Source: Alphaproteobacteria bacterium UBA6149
GTDB lineage: Bacteria > Pseudomonadota > Alphaproteobacteria > Rickettsiales > UBA998
DNA: 38,740 nt
Assembly (NCBI GenBank): GCA_002423155.1
Contig: DIUV01000019.1
Span: forward strand, 1-38,740
Direction of reading: 5' to 3'
Part shown: in pieces, positions 1-6,928 of the stretch
Layout: every line of letters starts with the position of its first letter
Numbering within the stretch: position 1 is the stretch's first letter
Notes under the pieces: model-generated
Databases searched by the model: none
What the model saw: only the letters and a program-made list of their open reading frames with translations
What the model was told of the DNA's origin: nothing
Made by a program: the position numbers and the translations under genes

Positions 1-70
1 GACGGAGAGTTGTTTTAATACAGATAGATATACAATATAAGCCTTTTTAAGTTTAATTGGACAGTAGTGT

Positions 71-140
71 GCGCAGGCAGGAATCTCTTTCTCCCCAAAC
101 GAAGCCATTCGCAAGTGGAAAAAGAGATTCCTGCCTGCGC
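71..140. repeat. 20-bp inverted repeat, 30-nt spacer
   Basis: Positions 71-90 and 121-140 are perfect 20-bp inverted arms (begin gcgcaggcaggaatc) around a 30-nt spacer. The flanks carry acggagagt motifs at 1-10 and 150-158, which recur beside other palindromes in this window (7764 onward, and a looser form near 27929). It looks like an intergenic palindromic repeat rather than a gene. No coding sequence is apparent in 1-294. Confidence 0.75.
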
Positions 141-221
141 AGGAATGACGACGGAGAGTGCTGATATATAATAAATATTTTACTTAGCAAAAAAGTGTCG
201 GGTAGTGTGACAAAAAACTCG

Positions 222-257
222 CCATAGTCATACCGCCCTGCGGCGGTATGACTATGG
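222..257 (-). terminator. Probable intrinsic terminator downstream of trcR
   Basis: Arms 222-237 and 242-257 form a perfect 16-bp stem with a 4-nt loop. On the minus strand the stem is followed after a few bases by a run of six T. It lies about 40 nt past the trcR stop codon, which fits an intrinsic terminator. Its core (accgccctgcggcggt) matches the right half of the palindromic repeat at 7757-7865, so a repeat may have been co-opted as a terminator. Confidence 0.6.
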
Positions 258-294
258 ATAAATCCGTTAAAACAATTGGTTTTAAAATTATTGC

Positions 295-840
295 TTAAGC
301 AGTTTTGCTATCATCCGCATCTTCGGGACGGAATTTTTTTACCATAATGTTTAAATCACCTTGTTTGCATAATGCCAACAAAACTGGGTCTTTATGTTGC
401 ATATTGCTGATATTCCAATGCGAACGATCGCGGATAGAATCAATGGTTTTTTTGGTGGTTCCAATCAATTTAACAATCTGCGCATCGGGGACATAGGGAT
501 GGTATTTTAATATCCACAATACCGCTTCGGGTTTGTCATGGCGGCGAGCACGGGGAGTGTAGCGGCTGGTTTTACCTTTGCCGTCCAAATATTCACGCGC
601 ACTGGCGGCGATTTCTAGTTTTTTCTGGGTATTTTCTTCGCAAAGATTAATCATCTCGCGGGATAATTGCCCGGCGTTTATGGGGTCTTCGCCGCGAATA
701 TCGCCTGCCACTTCACCATCGGCAATCCCTTGGATTTCTAATGGGTGCATCCCACAGAAATCGGCAATTTGCTTGAAAGTTAGTTTAGTATTTTCCACCA
801 ACCAAACGGCAGTAGCTTTAGGCATAAGAGGTAGGGTCAT
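295..840 (-). CDS. trcR: DUF1013 / TrcR-type cell-cycle transcriptional regulator
   Basis: A 181-residue protein that I recognise as the alphaproteobacterial DUF1013 family, described as the cell-cycle transcriptional regulator TrcR. Family hallmarks are the start MTLPLMPKATAVWLVENT, followed by FKQIADFCGMHPLEIQGIAD, a helix-turn-helix-like stretch around residues 20-45. A second HTH-like segment lies near residues 105-145 (KPEAVLWILKYHP, then IVKLIGTTKKTIDSI). The length is normal. The first ATG was chosen because the family normally starts this way; no strong ribosome-binding site is visible. It lies 28 nt downstream of a quinone oxidoreductase gene on the same strand, so the two are probably co-transcribed, ending at the hairpin at 222-257. 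Confidence 0.88.
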   Translation of the reverse strand: MTLPLMPKATAVWLVENTKLTFKQIADFCGMHPLEIQGIADGEVAGDIRGEDPINAGQLSREMINLCEENTQKKLEIAASAREYLDGKGKTSRYTPRARRHDKPEAVLWILKYHPYVPDAQIVKLIGTTKKTIDSIRDRSHWNISNMQHKDPVLLALCKQGDLNIMVKKFRPEDADDSKTA

Positions 841-868
841 TCGTTTGAATCCTTGGAATTTTAGAATT

Positions 869-1834
869 TTAAGTGCCCATTATTAACATTGTTTTGCCAA
901 TATGCAAGTTTTCTTGCAGGGAAATATGCGCTTTTTCGGCGTTTTCCAAAGAAAAACTTTTGTATATTATAGGCTTGAACTGCTCCGTTGCAATTATAGG
1001 CCAGATTTTTTCCTGCACCTGCTGCATTATTTGCGCTTTTTCCGCCACAGGGCGCGAGCGCAGGGTGACGCCTTGCCAAGAAATATTTTTCATCAATAAC
1101 CCGGCCAGATTGGCGGAAGTTTGCGCTCCACGCATAAAGGCAATGCTCACCATTCGCCCATCATAGCTCAGGCATTTCAGGTTAGCTTCGACCAAATCAC
1201 CCCCGGTTATATCCAGCAATAAATTAACCCCCTGCCCGTTGGTTATTTCTTTCACCCGTGCGGCAAAATCTTGGGTGTAATTCACCGCTTGCGCTCCCAA
1301 GCTCTCAATAAATGCGCATTTTTCGGCATTGCTAGCGCTGGCAATTACTTGCGCACCAAAAATTTGGGCGATTTGAATGGCAGTGGTGCCAATGCCGCTG
1401 GTGCCGCCATGAATAAAAAGATATTCGCCGCTTTTTAAGCCCCCGCGCATGAATAAAGTTAGCCAGACAGTTGCTAAAGCCTCGGGCAGGGCGGCGGCGG
1501 ATAAAAAATCTAAATTTTCTGGTCGGGTTAAGGTTAAATCTGCCTCCGCCAAGGCATATTCCGCATAGCCACCGCCTACCAACAAGGCACAAACCTTATC
1601 GCCGAGCTTAAAACGCGACACGCCCTCCCCGATTTCCACCACTTCGCCCGAGACTTCCAGACCGGGAACGCCATTTGTTTCGCTGGGATATGGGTATTTT
1701 CCCTGTACTTGGAATAAATCCGCGCGGTTAATTCCTGCGGCGGCGACCTTAATCAATATTTGTCCCTTCTGGGGGCTGGGCGTAGAAATATCCACTATTT
1801 GCAAATGATTGTTGTTTATTTGTATTGCGCGCAT
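869..1834 (-). CDS. NAD(P)H:quinone oxidoreductase, MDR family
   Basis: A 321-residue medium-chain dehydrogenase/reductase of the zinc-free quinone-oxidoreductase (PIG3-like) type. The N-terminal GroES-like domain (residues ~1-120) has GINRADLFQVQGKYP and GLEVSGEVVEIG. The nucleotide-binding domain has HGGTSGIGTTAIQIAQ near residue 145, followed by a Rossmann fold. No zinc-ligand cluster is seen. It probably reduces quinones or quinone-like electrophiles with NAD(P)H in the cytoplasm. It is the first gene of a likely two-gene unit with trcR. A second, different MDR quinone reductase lies at 21173-22156. The physiological substrate cannot be told from sequence. Confidence 0.85.
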   Translation of the reverse strand: MRAIQINNNHLQIVDISTPSPQKGQILIKVAAAGINRADLFQVQGKYPYPSETNGVPGLEVSGEVVEIGEGVSRFKLGDKVCALLVGGGYAEYALAEADLTLTRPENLDFLSAAALPEALATVWLTLFMRGGLKSGEYLFIHGGTSGIGTTAIQIAQIFGAQVIASASNAEKCAFIESLGAQAVNYTQDFAARVKEITNGQGVNLLLDITGGDLVEANLKCLSYDGRMVSIAFMRGAQTSANLAGLLMKNISWQGVTLRSRPVAEKAQIMQQVQEKIWPIIATEQFKPIIYKSFSLENAEKAHISLQENLHIGKTMLIMGT

Positions 1835-1882
1835 GATTACTTGCTCTATATTTTATTTATATTAGACATCGCGGAAAATATT

Positions 1883-2938
1883 ATGGCAAAAACTGACAAA
1901 AAACCACTTAATCATGTAAAACCACTAAATTTAGCCCTGCAAGGTGGTGGTTCGCATGGGGCGTTTACTTGGGGAGTGCTGGATCGACTATTAGAAGATG
2001 AGCGCTTACAGATTGAGGCGGTGACGGCCACTAGCGCTGGCGCGGTTAATGGAGCGGTGTTGATTTCCGCCTATGCCCAAGGCGGAGGTGGTGCGAATGG
2101 TCGGGCATTGGCGCGGGAAAAACTCCATCAATTATGGTATAAGGTCAGTAAGGCGGCGAGCTTGTTGCAAGTGAAGCCTTCGATGGTGGAAAAAATATTT
2201 ACTCCCAAAAATCTCGATTATTCGCCCTCGTTTGTAGCGGCGGATTTTCTTATGCGCGTGTTTTCGCCCTATCAATTTAATATGTTTGATATTAATCCCT
2301 TGCGCGGAATCGTCGAGGAATTGGTGGATTTTCATAAATTGCGCGAACAAAAAGCGATAAAATTTTTCGTTAATGCCACCCATGTGCGCACGGGAAAATC
2401 AAAAGTTTTTAATGGTGCAGAAATGAATTTGGATATGATTATGGCGTCTGCCTGTCTGCCGTTTTTATTTAAAACGGTGGAAGTACACGGCGAACCTTAT
2501 TGGGATGGTGGCTATTCGGGCAATCCTGCTTTGTTTCCTTTGTTCTATCATAGCCGCAGCCAAGATATTGTTTTAGTACAAATTAATCCTTTAGAAGTGG
2601 AAGCAGTTCCCACCAGCGCCCCCGAAATACTCGACCGCGTGAATGAAATTAGCTTTAATGCTGGGTTAATGAGTGAAGTTCGCGCCATTATGTTTGTAAA
2701 AAAATTGCTGGAAGAAGGCGATGTTTCTTCGCAGAATTATAAAAATATTCACCTACATTTGGTGGAAGCGCAAGAACTACTTTCTCCACTGGGACGTTCG
2801 AGCAAATTCAATGCGGATTGGAATTTTTTTCAACATTTGCGCGATGTGGGGCGGCAATCTGCTGCTGATTGGCTAGATGCGCATTATGATAATATTGGCA
2901 AACATTCTTCGGTGAATATTCAAGGAGTTTTTCTATAA
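1883..2938 (+). CDS. Patatin-like phospholipase family protein
   Basis: A 351-residue patatin-like acyl hydrolase, starting at the ATG at 1883 (MAKTDKKP). A longer upstream reading frame runs antisense into the divergent quinone reductase and is unlikely to be the true start. Seen: the oxyanion-hole motif GGGSHG (residues 21-26), nucleophile Ser51 in TATSAGAVNG, and the catalytic Asp208 in YWDGGYSGNP. The usual GxSxG elbow reads A-T-S-A-G, lacking the first glycine. No signal peptide is visible, so a cytoplasmic or otherwise exported lipase is possible. The 3' end overlaps the convergent M23 peptidase gene by 6 bp. Expected activity is cleavage of membrane phospholipid acyl chains; the target is unknown. 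Confidence 0.85.
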   Translation: MAKTDKKPLNHVKPLNLALQGGGSHGAFTWGVLDRLLEDERLQIEAVTATSAGAVNGAVLISAYAQGGGGANGRALAREKLHQLWYKVSKAASLLQVKPSMVEKIFTPKNLDYSPSFVAADFLMRVFSPYQFNMFDINPLRGIVEELVDFHKLREQKAIKFFVNATHVRTGKSKVFNGAEMNLDMIMASACLPFLFKTVEVHGEPYWDGGYSGNPALFPLFYHSRSQDIVLVQINPLEVEAVPTSAPEILDRVNEISFNAGLMSEVRAIMFVKKLLEEGDVSSQNYKNIHLHLVEAQELLSPLGRSSKFNADWNFFQHLRDVGRQSAADWLDAHYDNIGKHSSVNIQGVFL

Positions 2939-3811
2939 ATGCCGACTGCCTGACTTGCCACCAACATTTGCAGCTAAAGCAACCATAGAATCATGATTAA
3001 CTTGCCGAGGATTAAGTTTCATCCCCTCTTTTAAGCCGTTAACTAACCCTTCAAATTTAGGGTTTATTTTGGTGTTTGCCTCAATTTGTTCATAATGCAG
3101 ATGCACCCCTTCGCTGGCGCCTGAATTACCCATCATCCCAAGTTTTTCGCCCTGCTTTAATTCCTCACCCACACTAGCAGAAATAGAGCTTAAATGCCCG
3201 TATAGGCTGGTGCTGCCATCCCCATGGGCAACAATTACCGCATTGCCATAACCGTTTATTTTACCTGAAAATAGCACAATGCCATCGGCGGAGGCAATGA
3301 TTGGCGGCTTGTCACCCGAATGTTCAGGGGCAATGTCTAGCCCAGCGTGGGTATGGGTTGGGCGCGGCGCACCGAAACTTTCGGTAACACGGATTAAATT
3401 ATCATCTACGGGAATTATATGCTCAACCTTCTCGCCCTTATGCGCCGCCAGATAGGCTTTTATTTTGGGCATGGCATCGCTGGTTTTTAACATAGAATTC
3501 ACATCCAGCTTGCCTTTGATGCCGCCTGCGGAGTCGGGAGAATTTGCAGCCTCGGCGCCCTCACCTGCACTGGGTGCATCACCACTGGTAATAGTTCCGC
3601 CAAAAATTCCGCTGAGCATTTCACCATTAAGTCCGCTTTCGCCCAACAAAGCTTTTAGAAAGAACATGATTAGGGCTAATGCTGGGTCATTATTTTCAGG
3701 CGTGCTGGTGGAATCTGGCTGCACGGAGCCTGCCTGCGAAGTATCAAGCGGTGCATCGCCAAAAATATTTTTTGGACCATTTGTCTTTAAAGTTGTTAAA
3801 TCTATGCTCAT
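2933..3811 (-). CDS. M23 family metallopeptidase (LytM-like), no signal peptide
   Basis: A 292-residue protein with a C-terminal peptidase M23 domain (about residues 140-260). The zinc-site signature is visible: H155-A-G-L-D159, then HLHYE around H237/H239, with VAHGDG and SLYGHL between. These enzymes cut peptide cross-links in peptidoglycan. Residues 1-130 are low-complexity (rich in S, D, P, G) apart from a short hydrophobic stretch at 44-56 (ALALIMFFLKALL). There is no basic start or cleavage site, so no classical signal peptide. This is odd for a wall hydrolase and suggests a non-Sec export route or a misassigned function. The gene is convergent with the patatin-like gene and divergent from ilvN. 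Confidence 0.85.
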   Translation of the reverse strand: MSIDLTTLKTNGPKNIFGDAPLDTSQAGSVQPDSTSTPENNDPALALIMFFLKALLGESGLNGEMLSGIFGGTITSGDAPSAGEGAEAANSPDSAGGIKGKLDVNSMLKTSDAMPKIKAYLAAHKGEKVEHIIPVDDNLIRVTESFGAPRPTHTHAGLDIAPEHSGDKPPIIASADGIVLFSGKINGYGNAVIVAHGDGSTSLYGHLSSISASVGEELKQGEKLGMMGNSGASEGVHLHYEQIEANTKINPKFEGLVNGLKEGMKLNPRQVNHDSMVALAANVGGKSGSRHL

Positions 3812-3856
3812 GATTGCATCGTAACAAATATTTTTGTCAGTTTGATGACAGTTTTA

Positions 3857-3885
3857 TTGCCAAAAAATTTATATGGCATTATCAA
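3857..3885 (+). promoter_or_regulatory. Candidate sigma70-type promoter for ilvN
   Basis: TTGCCA (3857-3862), a 17-nt spacer, then TATCAA (3880-3885) resemble a -35/-10 pair. Predicted start is about 25 nt before the ilvN ATG. This is an eye match only (5/6 and 4/6 to consensus). Confidence 0.4.
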
Positions 3886-3915
3886 TGTCAGTGTAAAAAA
3901 AACGAAAGAAAAAAC

Positions 3916-4452
3916 ATGAGTGATATAGTTTACGATACCGAGACCGAAATTCCTGCCTTGCGCCGTCATACTTTGGCGGTGATTGTTGATAATGAATTTG
4001 GGGTTTTGGGTCGGGTGATTGGCTTGTTTTCTGGGCGTGGTTATAATATTGAAAGCCTCACCGTTGCCGAGGTGGATCATGACCGCAGCCTATCACGCAT
4101 TACCGTGGTTACGCGTGGGACTGACCGGGTAGTAAAACAAATAAAAAGCCTGTTAGAGCGCGTAGTTCCCGTGCATTTAGTCCATGATTTAACCGAGGAA
4201 GGTGCCTTTGTAGAGCGTGATCTTGCCTTGATAAAAGTAGCTGGCACCGGCAAAAACCGCGTGGAAGCCCTGCGGATTGCCGATATTTTCCGCGCGCGCG
4301 CAGTGGATGCAACGACTGAGTCTTTTGTGTTTGAAATTACCGGCAAGCCCGAAAAAATTGATTCTTTTGTCGAATTAATGCGCCCACTAGGTTTGGTGGA
4401 AGTGGCACGCACAGGGGTGGCGGCGATGTCACGGGGGAAAGAAGGGGTTTAG
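3916..4452 (+). CDS. ilvN: Acetolactate synthase small (regulatory) subunit
   Basis: A 178-residue regulatory subunit of acetohydroxyacid synthase, the first shared enzyme of branched-chain amino-acid synthesis. The N-terminal ACT domain (residues ~15-90) is clear: RRHTLAVIVDNEFGVLGRV, then FSGRGYNIESLTVAEVDH. The C-terminal ALS_ss_C domain follows (ERDLALIKVAG, ending MRPLGLVEVARTGVAAMSRG). The ATG at 3916 gives the family-typical start; upstream in-frame codons belong to the leader. The catalytic subunit gene (ilvB/ilvI), normally adjacent, is not in this window. ilvC follows about 700 nt downstream but is separated by an inverted toxin-antitoxin pair whose toxin frame runs antisense into this gene's 3' end. 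Confidence 0.93.
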   Translation: MSDIVYDTETEIPALRRHTLAVIVDNEFGVLGRVIGLFSGRGYNIESLTVAEVDHDRSLSRITVVTRGTDRVVKQIKSLLERVVPVHLVHDLTEEGAFVERDLALIKVAGTGKNRVEALRIADIFRARAVDATTESFVFEITGKPEKIDSFVELMRPLGLVEVARTGVAAMSRGKEGV

Positions 4453-4759
4453 TGTAAGCCCGTGCGCTCTTCTCTCCCATGCCATATCTGATGATTTGAA
4501 TTTCATTTTGCACTATGCGATAGCGTATTAAATAGCCTGATTTTCCAAACTGAACAAATAATTCTCTTAAATTTGGCACATCAATATTTTCTACGCACAA
4601 TCCAAGGAGAGGATATTCTGCGAGCATTTTTAAAGACTCCCTGATTTTACTAACCGCACGATTGGCAGCATTCGGATTATGTTCTTCTATGAATGCTCGT
4701 AATCGTACTAAATCAGCACCCGCTTCAGTAAAAAATATTATGCGGTAGGGAACGGACAT
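4337..4759 (-). CDS. RelE/ParE-family toxin with frameshifted C-terminus
   Basis: The first ~100 residues match the RelE/ParE toxin fold: YRIIFFTEAGADLVRLRAFI, then KIRESLKMLAEYPLLG, then GYLIRYRIVQNEIQIIR. Family members usually end with a HGRE-type tail soon after. Here the frame instead reads YGMGEKSA and continues about 40 residues antisense through the ilvN 3' end. One frame over, the same DNA reads IWHGREERTGLH followed by TAA at 4449-4451. This implies a 1-nt deletion near 4485-4492, so the toxin is probably damaged or altered. The gene starts inside the antitoxin gene (22-nt overlap), which is typical of such pairs. ParE targets gyrase and RelE cuts mRNA; which applies here is unclear. 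Confidence 0.8.
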   Translation of the reverse strand: MSVPYRIIFFTEAGADLVRLRAFIEEHNPNAANRAVSKIRESLKMLAEYPLLGLCVENIDVPNLRELFVQFGKSGYLIRYRIVQNEIQIIRYGMGEKSARAYTKPLLSPVTSPPPLCVPLPPNLVGALIRQKNQFFRACR

Positions 4760-5016
4760 GGTGCCTCATTATCAGTTCCCCAAGTTGCAAGCCATGCATC
4801 AACTATTTCATAAGGTATAAATTTTCCAGTTTTTTCAAAATTTTCTATACGTTTTAGCGTATCTTTTTTTATGTTATCAACCTCTTCTTCGCGCTCAATA
4901 AATTGTTTGATTGCTTCCTTCATTAACCAATGAGGTGTACGCTGACGTGATTCGCCTAAGTTTTTTAGGCGATTGTAGGTGGCTTCATCTAGTTTCACAG
5001 CTTTATTAGTTGTCAT
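4738..5016 (-). CDS. Ribbon-helix-helix (CopG-type) antitoxin
   Basis: A 92-residue protein with an N-terminal ribbon-helix-helix pattern: KAVKLDEATYNRLKNLGE, then a helix around RTPHWLMKEAIKQFIEREE (residues ~6-45). The C-terminal half is charged and probably disordered (IENFEKTGKFIPYEIVDAW), as in ParD/CopG antitoxins that wrap their toxin. It is the promoter-proximal gene of the pair and overlaps the RelE/ParE-type toxin by 22 nt. It would be expected to neutralise the toxin and repress the pair through its own operator. With the toxin apparently frameshifted, it may now be an orphan antitoxin. Confidence 0.82.
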   Translation of the reverse strand: MTTNKAVKLDEATYNRLKNLGESRQRTPHWLMKEAIKQFIEREEEVDNIKKDTLKRIENFEKTGKFIPYEIVDAWLATWGTDNEAPCPFPTA

Positions 5017-5042
5017 AATCAGGCTCCCTTGATATTAAAAGG

Positions 5043-5065
5043 CAGGTATTAAAAGGTACTACCTG
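5043..5065. promoter_or_regulatory. Possible operator of the toxin-antitoxin pair
   Basis: CAGGTA (5043-5048) and TACCTG (5060-5065) form a 6-bp inverted repeat about 27 nt upstream of the antitoxin ATG, with an internal ggtactacc near-palindrome. The position suits autorepression by the ribbon-helix-helix protein, but the assignment is a guess. Confidence 0.3.
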
Positions 5066-5104
5066 ATTATATGATTATATAAAATATTTATCAATAGTTT
5101 TCAC

Positions 5105-5144
5105 TAGCCAGCCTTTATATTTCTGATATAAAAGGCGCTGGCTA
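5105..5144 (+). promoter_or_regulatory. Leader hairpin upstream of ilvC
   Basis: tagccagc (5105-5112) pairs with gctggcta (5137-5144). Inside it ctttatat (5113-5120) pairs with atataaaag with one bulge. The stem ends 16 nt before the ilvC ATG and just before its GGAG ribosome-binding site. There is no T-run, so it is not a standard terminator. It may affect ilvC translation or mRNA stability. Confidence 0.5.
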
Positions 5145-5160
5145 ATAAATGGAGAAGATA

Positions 5161-6180
5161 ATGCAAGTATATTACGATAAAGACGCGGATTTGAACCTAA
5201 TCAAATCGAAAAAAGTGGCAGTAATTGGTTATGGTAGCCAAGGTCATGCGCATGCCTGTAATTTGAAAGATAGCGGCGTAAAAGATATTAAAATTGCCCT
5301 ACAAAATGGCTCTAAAAGCATTGAAAAAGCTAAACAAGCTGGCTTTGAAGTAGTTACCCCGGCGGAAGCTGCTAAATGGGCAGATGTGGTAATGGTGTTG
5401 GTGCCTGATGAATTACAGGCAGATCTTTATGCTAATGAATTAAAAGACAATTTAAAACAAGGTGCGGCATTAGCATTCGCCCATGGTTTAAGCATTCATT
5501 TTCAACTGATTGAGCCCCGTGCGGATTTAGATATATATATGATTGCCCCGAAAGGTCCCGGTCATACGGTGCGCGGTGAGTATCAAAAAGGTGGTGGGGT
5601 TCCTTGCCTAGTTGCTGTACATCAAAATGCTTCGGGCAATGCGCTAAATATTGCTTTGTCTTACGCGAGTGGCGTAGGTGGTGGTCGTTCGGGCATTATC
5701 GAAACTACTTTCCGTGAAGAGTGTGAAACCGATTTATTTGGTGAGCAAGCGGTGCTTTGCGGTGGGGTTACTCGCCTGATTCAAGCTGGGTTTGAAACTT
5801 TGGTAGAAGCTGGTTATGCACCGGAAATGGCGTATTTTGAGTGCTTGCACGAAGTTAAACTTATCGTAGATTTGATTTACGAAGGTGGTATTGCCAATAT
5901 GCGTTATTCTATCTCGAACACCGCCGAATATGGTGATTATGTAACTGGTCCACGCATTATTACTGATGAAACTAAAGCAGAAATGAAACGCGTACTTACT
6001 GATATTCAAACTGGTCGCTTCACTCGTGATTGGATGTTGGAAAATAAAGCAGGTGCGCCTTCTTTCAAAGCTACGCGTCGCTTGCAAGCGGAGCATCCGA
6101 TTGAAAAAGTTGGTGCGGCGTTGCGCGGCATGATGCCTTGGATTGCAAAAAACAAATTGGTGGATAAAGCTAAGAATTAG
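5161..6180 (+). CDS. ilvC: Ketol-acid reductoisomerase (NADP+), class I
   Basis: A 339-residue class I KARI, exactly the usual class I length. It isomerises and reduces 2-acetolactate or 2-aceto-2-hydroxybutyrate with NADPH and Mg2+ in valine, leucine and isoleucine synthesis. The N-terminal Rossmann motif is VAVIGYGSQGHAHACNL. The metal-binding C-terminal knot includes ETDLFGEQAVLCGG, and GGIANMRYSISNTAEYGD follows. The start at 5161 (MQVYYDKDADL) fits the family and has GGAGAAG seven nt upstream. An in-frame ATG at 5149 overlaps that ribosome-binding site and is less likely. It lies downstream of ilvN, interrupted by an inverted toxin-antitoxin pair, so it may need its own promoter. Confidence 0.95.
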   Translation: MQVYYDKDADLNLIKSKKVAVIGYGSQGHAHACNLKDSGVKDIKIALQNGSKSIEKAKQAGFEVVTPAEAAKWADVVMVLVPDELQADLYANELKDNLKQGAALAFAHGLSIHFQLIEPRADLDIYMIAPKGPGHTVRGEYQKGGGVPCLVAVHQNASGNALNIALSYASGVGGGRSGIIETTFREECETDLFGEQAVLCGGVTRLIQAGFETLVEAGYAPEMAYFECLHEVKLIVDLIYEGGIANMRYSISNTAEYGDYVTGPRIITDETKAEMKRVLTDIQTGRFTRDWMLENKAGAPSFKATRRLQAEHPIEKVGAALRGMMPWIAKNKLVDKAKN

Positions 6181-6188
6181 TTTTTATT

Positions 6189-6271
6189 TATAGTGTTTTA
6201 TCTCTTAAATAACCTTTTAAAGTTATAAAACACTATAGGTTTACGACCGTAAACCCGCCGCTCCTGCGGCG
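6189..6271 (-). repeat. Family E hairpin repeat, copy 1 (no tail)
   Basis: Three successive hairpins. Stem C: 6189-6201 with 6225-6237 (13-bp perfect arms, tatagtgttttat, 23-nt spacer). Stem A: 6238-6255 (ggtttac/gtaaacc). Stem B: 6256-6271 (cgccgc/gcggcg, loop tcct). The order matches the four other copies, but the conserved tail is absent. It starts 8 nt after the ilvC stop codon. Confidence 0.75.
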
Positions 6272-6295
6272 TATAAAAATAGAAATAGTATCTTT

Positions 6296-6354
6296 TCACG
6301 TGGCACGACTGATCAAGGTTACAGACCAAGACTCTGATTGGTTATGCCGCGTGA
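6296..6354. other. Unassigned 59-nt imperfect hairpin
   Basis: tcacgtggca (6296-6305) pairs with tgccgcgtga (6345-6354) with one G-U pair. Inside it, accaa (6325-6329) pairs with ttggt (6338-6342). It has no tRNA features (no T-loop) and no clear T-run on either strand. It may be a small structured RNA or a degraded palindromic element. Confidence 0.4.
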
Positions 6355-6400
6355 GCTTTCTTAAAAAACAGTAAGAGAGTGAAATTGTTGTAAAATTTTT

Positions 6401-6631
6401 TTATATGTCCTTAGAAAACAACCAAGATAGCGGAATACTGATAATTAATGTCCAAAGCTGAACAATAGCAAAATTTACTCCGCATAACATAATCATTAAG
6501 GCTCCTAACATACTCATAGGAATACTTATATTAATAGCTACCAACATTACCAGAAATTCTTCTAATTGCCTATAGCTGGAAATTCTTATGGATTTACGTA
6601 GTCCGTTGATAAAATATCCTAGTTTTTTCAT
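6401..6631 (-). CDS. Small predicted membrane protein, unknown function
   Basis: A 76-residue frame beginning MKKLGYFINGLRKSI. I do not recognise a family. It has a short basic N-terminus and two hydrophobic segments, about residues 27-50 (FLVMLVAINISIPMSM onward) and 53-72 (NFAIVQLWTLIISIPLSWLF), so probably two membrane spans. AAAGGG seven nt before the ATG at 6631 is a fair ribosome-binding site; a TTG codon two codons upstream is an alternative start. It follows a strong terminator of the RNA gene upstream, so it needs its own promoter or read-through. It could be spurious. Confidence 0.45.
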   Translation of the reverse strand: MKKLGYFINGLRKSIRISSYRQLEEFLVMLVAINISIPMSMLGALMIMLCGVNFAIVQLWTLIISIPLSWLFSKDI

Positions 6632-6650
6632 TGTCAAACCCTTTGTTTAA

Positions 6651-6679
6651 AAACAAAACCACCAGCGATCAACTGGTGG
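6651..6679 (-). terminator. Intrinsic terminator of the probable 6S RNA gene
   Basis: On the minus strand CCACCAG and CTGGTGG (arms 6673-6679 and 6659-6665, 7-nt loop) are followed directly by TTTTGTTTTT. This is a clear rho-independent terminator with no coding gene immediately before it, which supports an RNA gene upstream. Confidence 0.75.
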
Positions 6680-6822
6680 CGGGAAGTTCGTAAAACCCTA
6701 GGTATAAGGTTCGCAATGACCTTTAGCTTAACGCCTGAACATGCGCCATTGCCTCCCCGCCAAAGGCGAGGAGCGTGAATTACGGTCACACAAAGCCGAT
6801 ACCTAGGGGGATACGAAGCCCC
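6680..6822 (-). ncRNA. ssrS: Probable 6S RNA
   Basis: Non-coding, ends at a strong terminator, and folds like 6S RNA. A long closing stem is formed by 6812-6817 with 6687-6692 (6 bp) and 6799-6808 with 6696-6705 (10 bp, CCCTAGGTAT/ATACCTAGGG). It encloses a large mostly open middle and a terminal hairpin (6765-6773 with 6753-6761, loop of three). Segments CGCUCC, GCGCAUGUUC and a C-G-rich apical hairpin recall the order in 6S RNAs, which sequester sigma70 RNA polymerase. The ~145-nt length also fits. The identification is by remembered architecture, not alignment. An upstream arm (AAGCCCATAAT, near 6854-6864) could pair competitively with the 5' end. Confidence 0.55.
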
Positions 6823-6928
6823 ATAATCACCAACTGCGACGATTACATCTAGCAAATTATGGGCTTTAAAGAACAAATGCAAGTAGGAAAAAAATAAAAT
6901 GTTATAATTACAGTGGCGTGAGATATTC

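Noticed and set aside
6288..6310. A further parS site around cttttcacgtggcac
   Set aside because: Only the central TCACGTG matches; the outer bases differ from the consensus on both sides.
6634..6882. An 82-codon minus-strand frame across the probable 6S RNA gene
   Set aside because: The composition is dictated by RNA stems, it has no family match, and an intrinsic terminator lies inside its 3' end.
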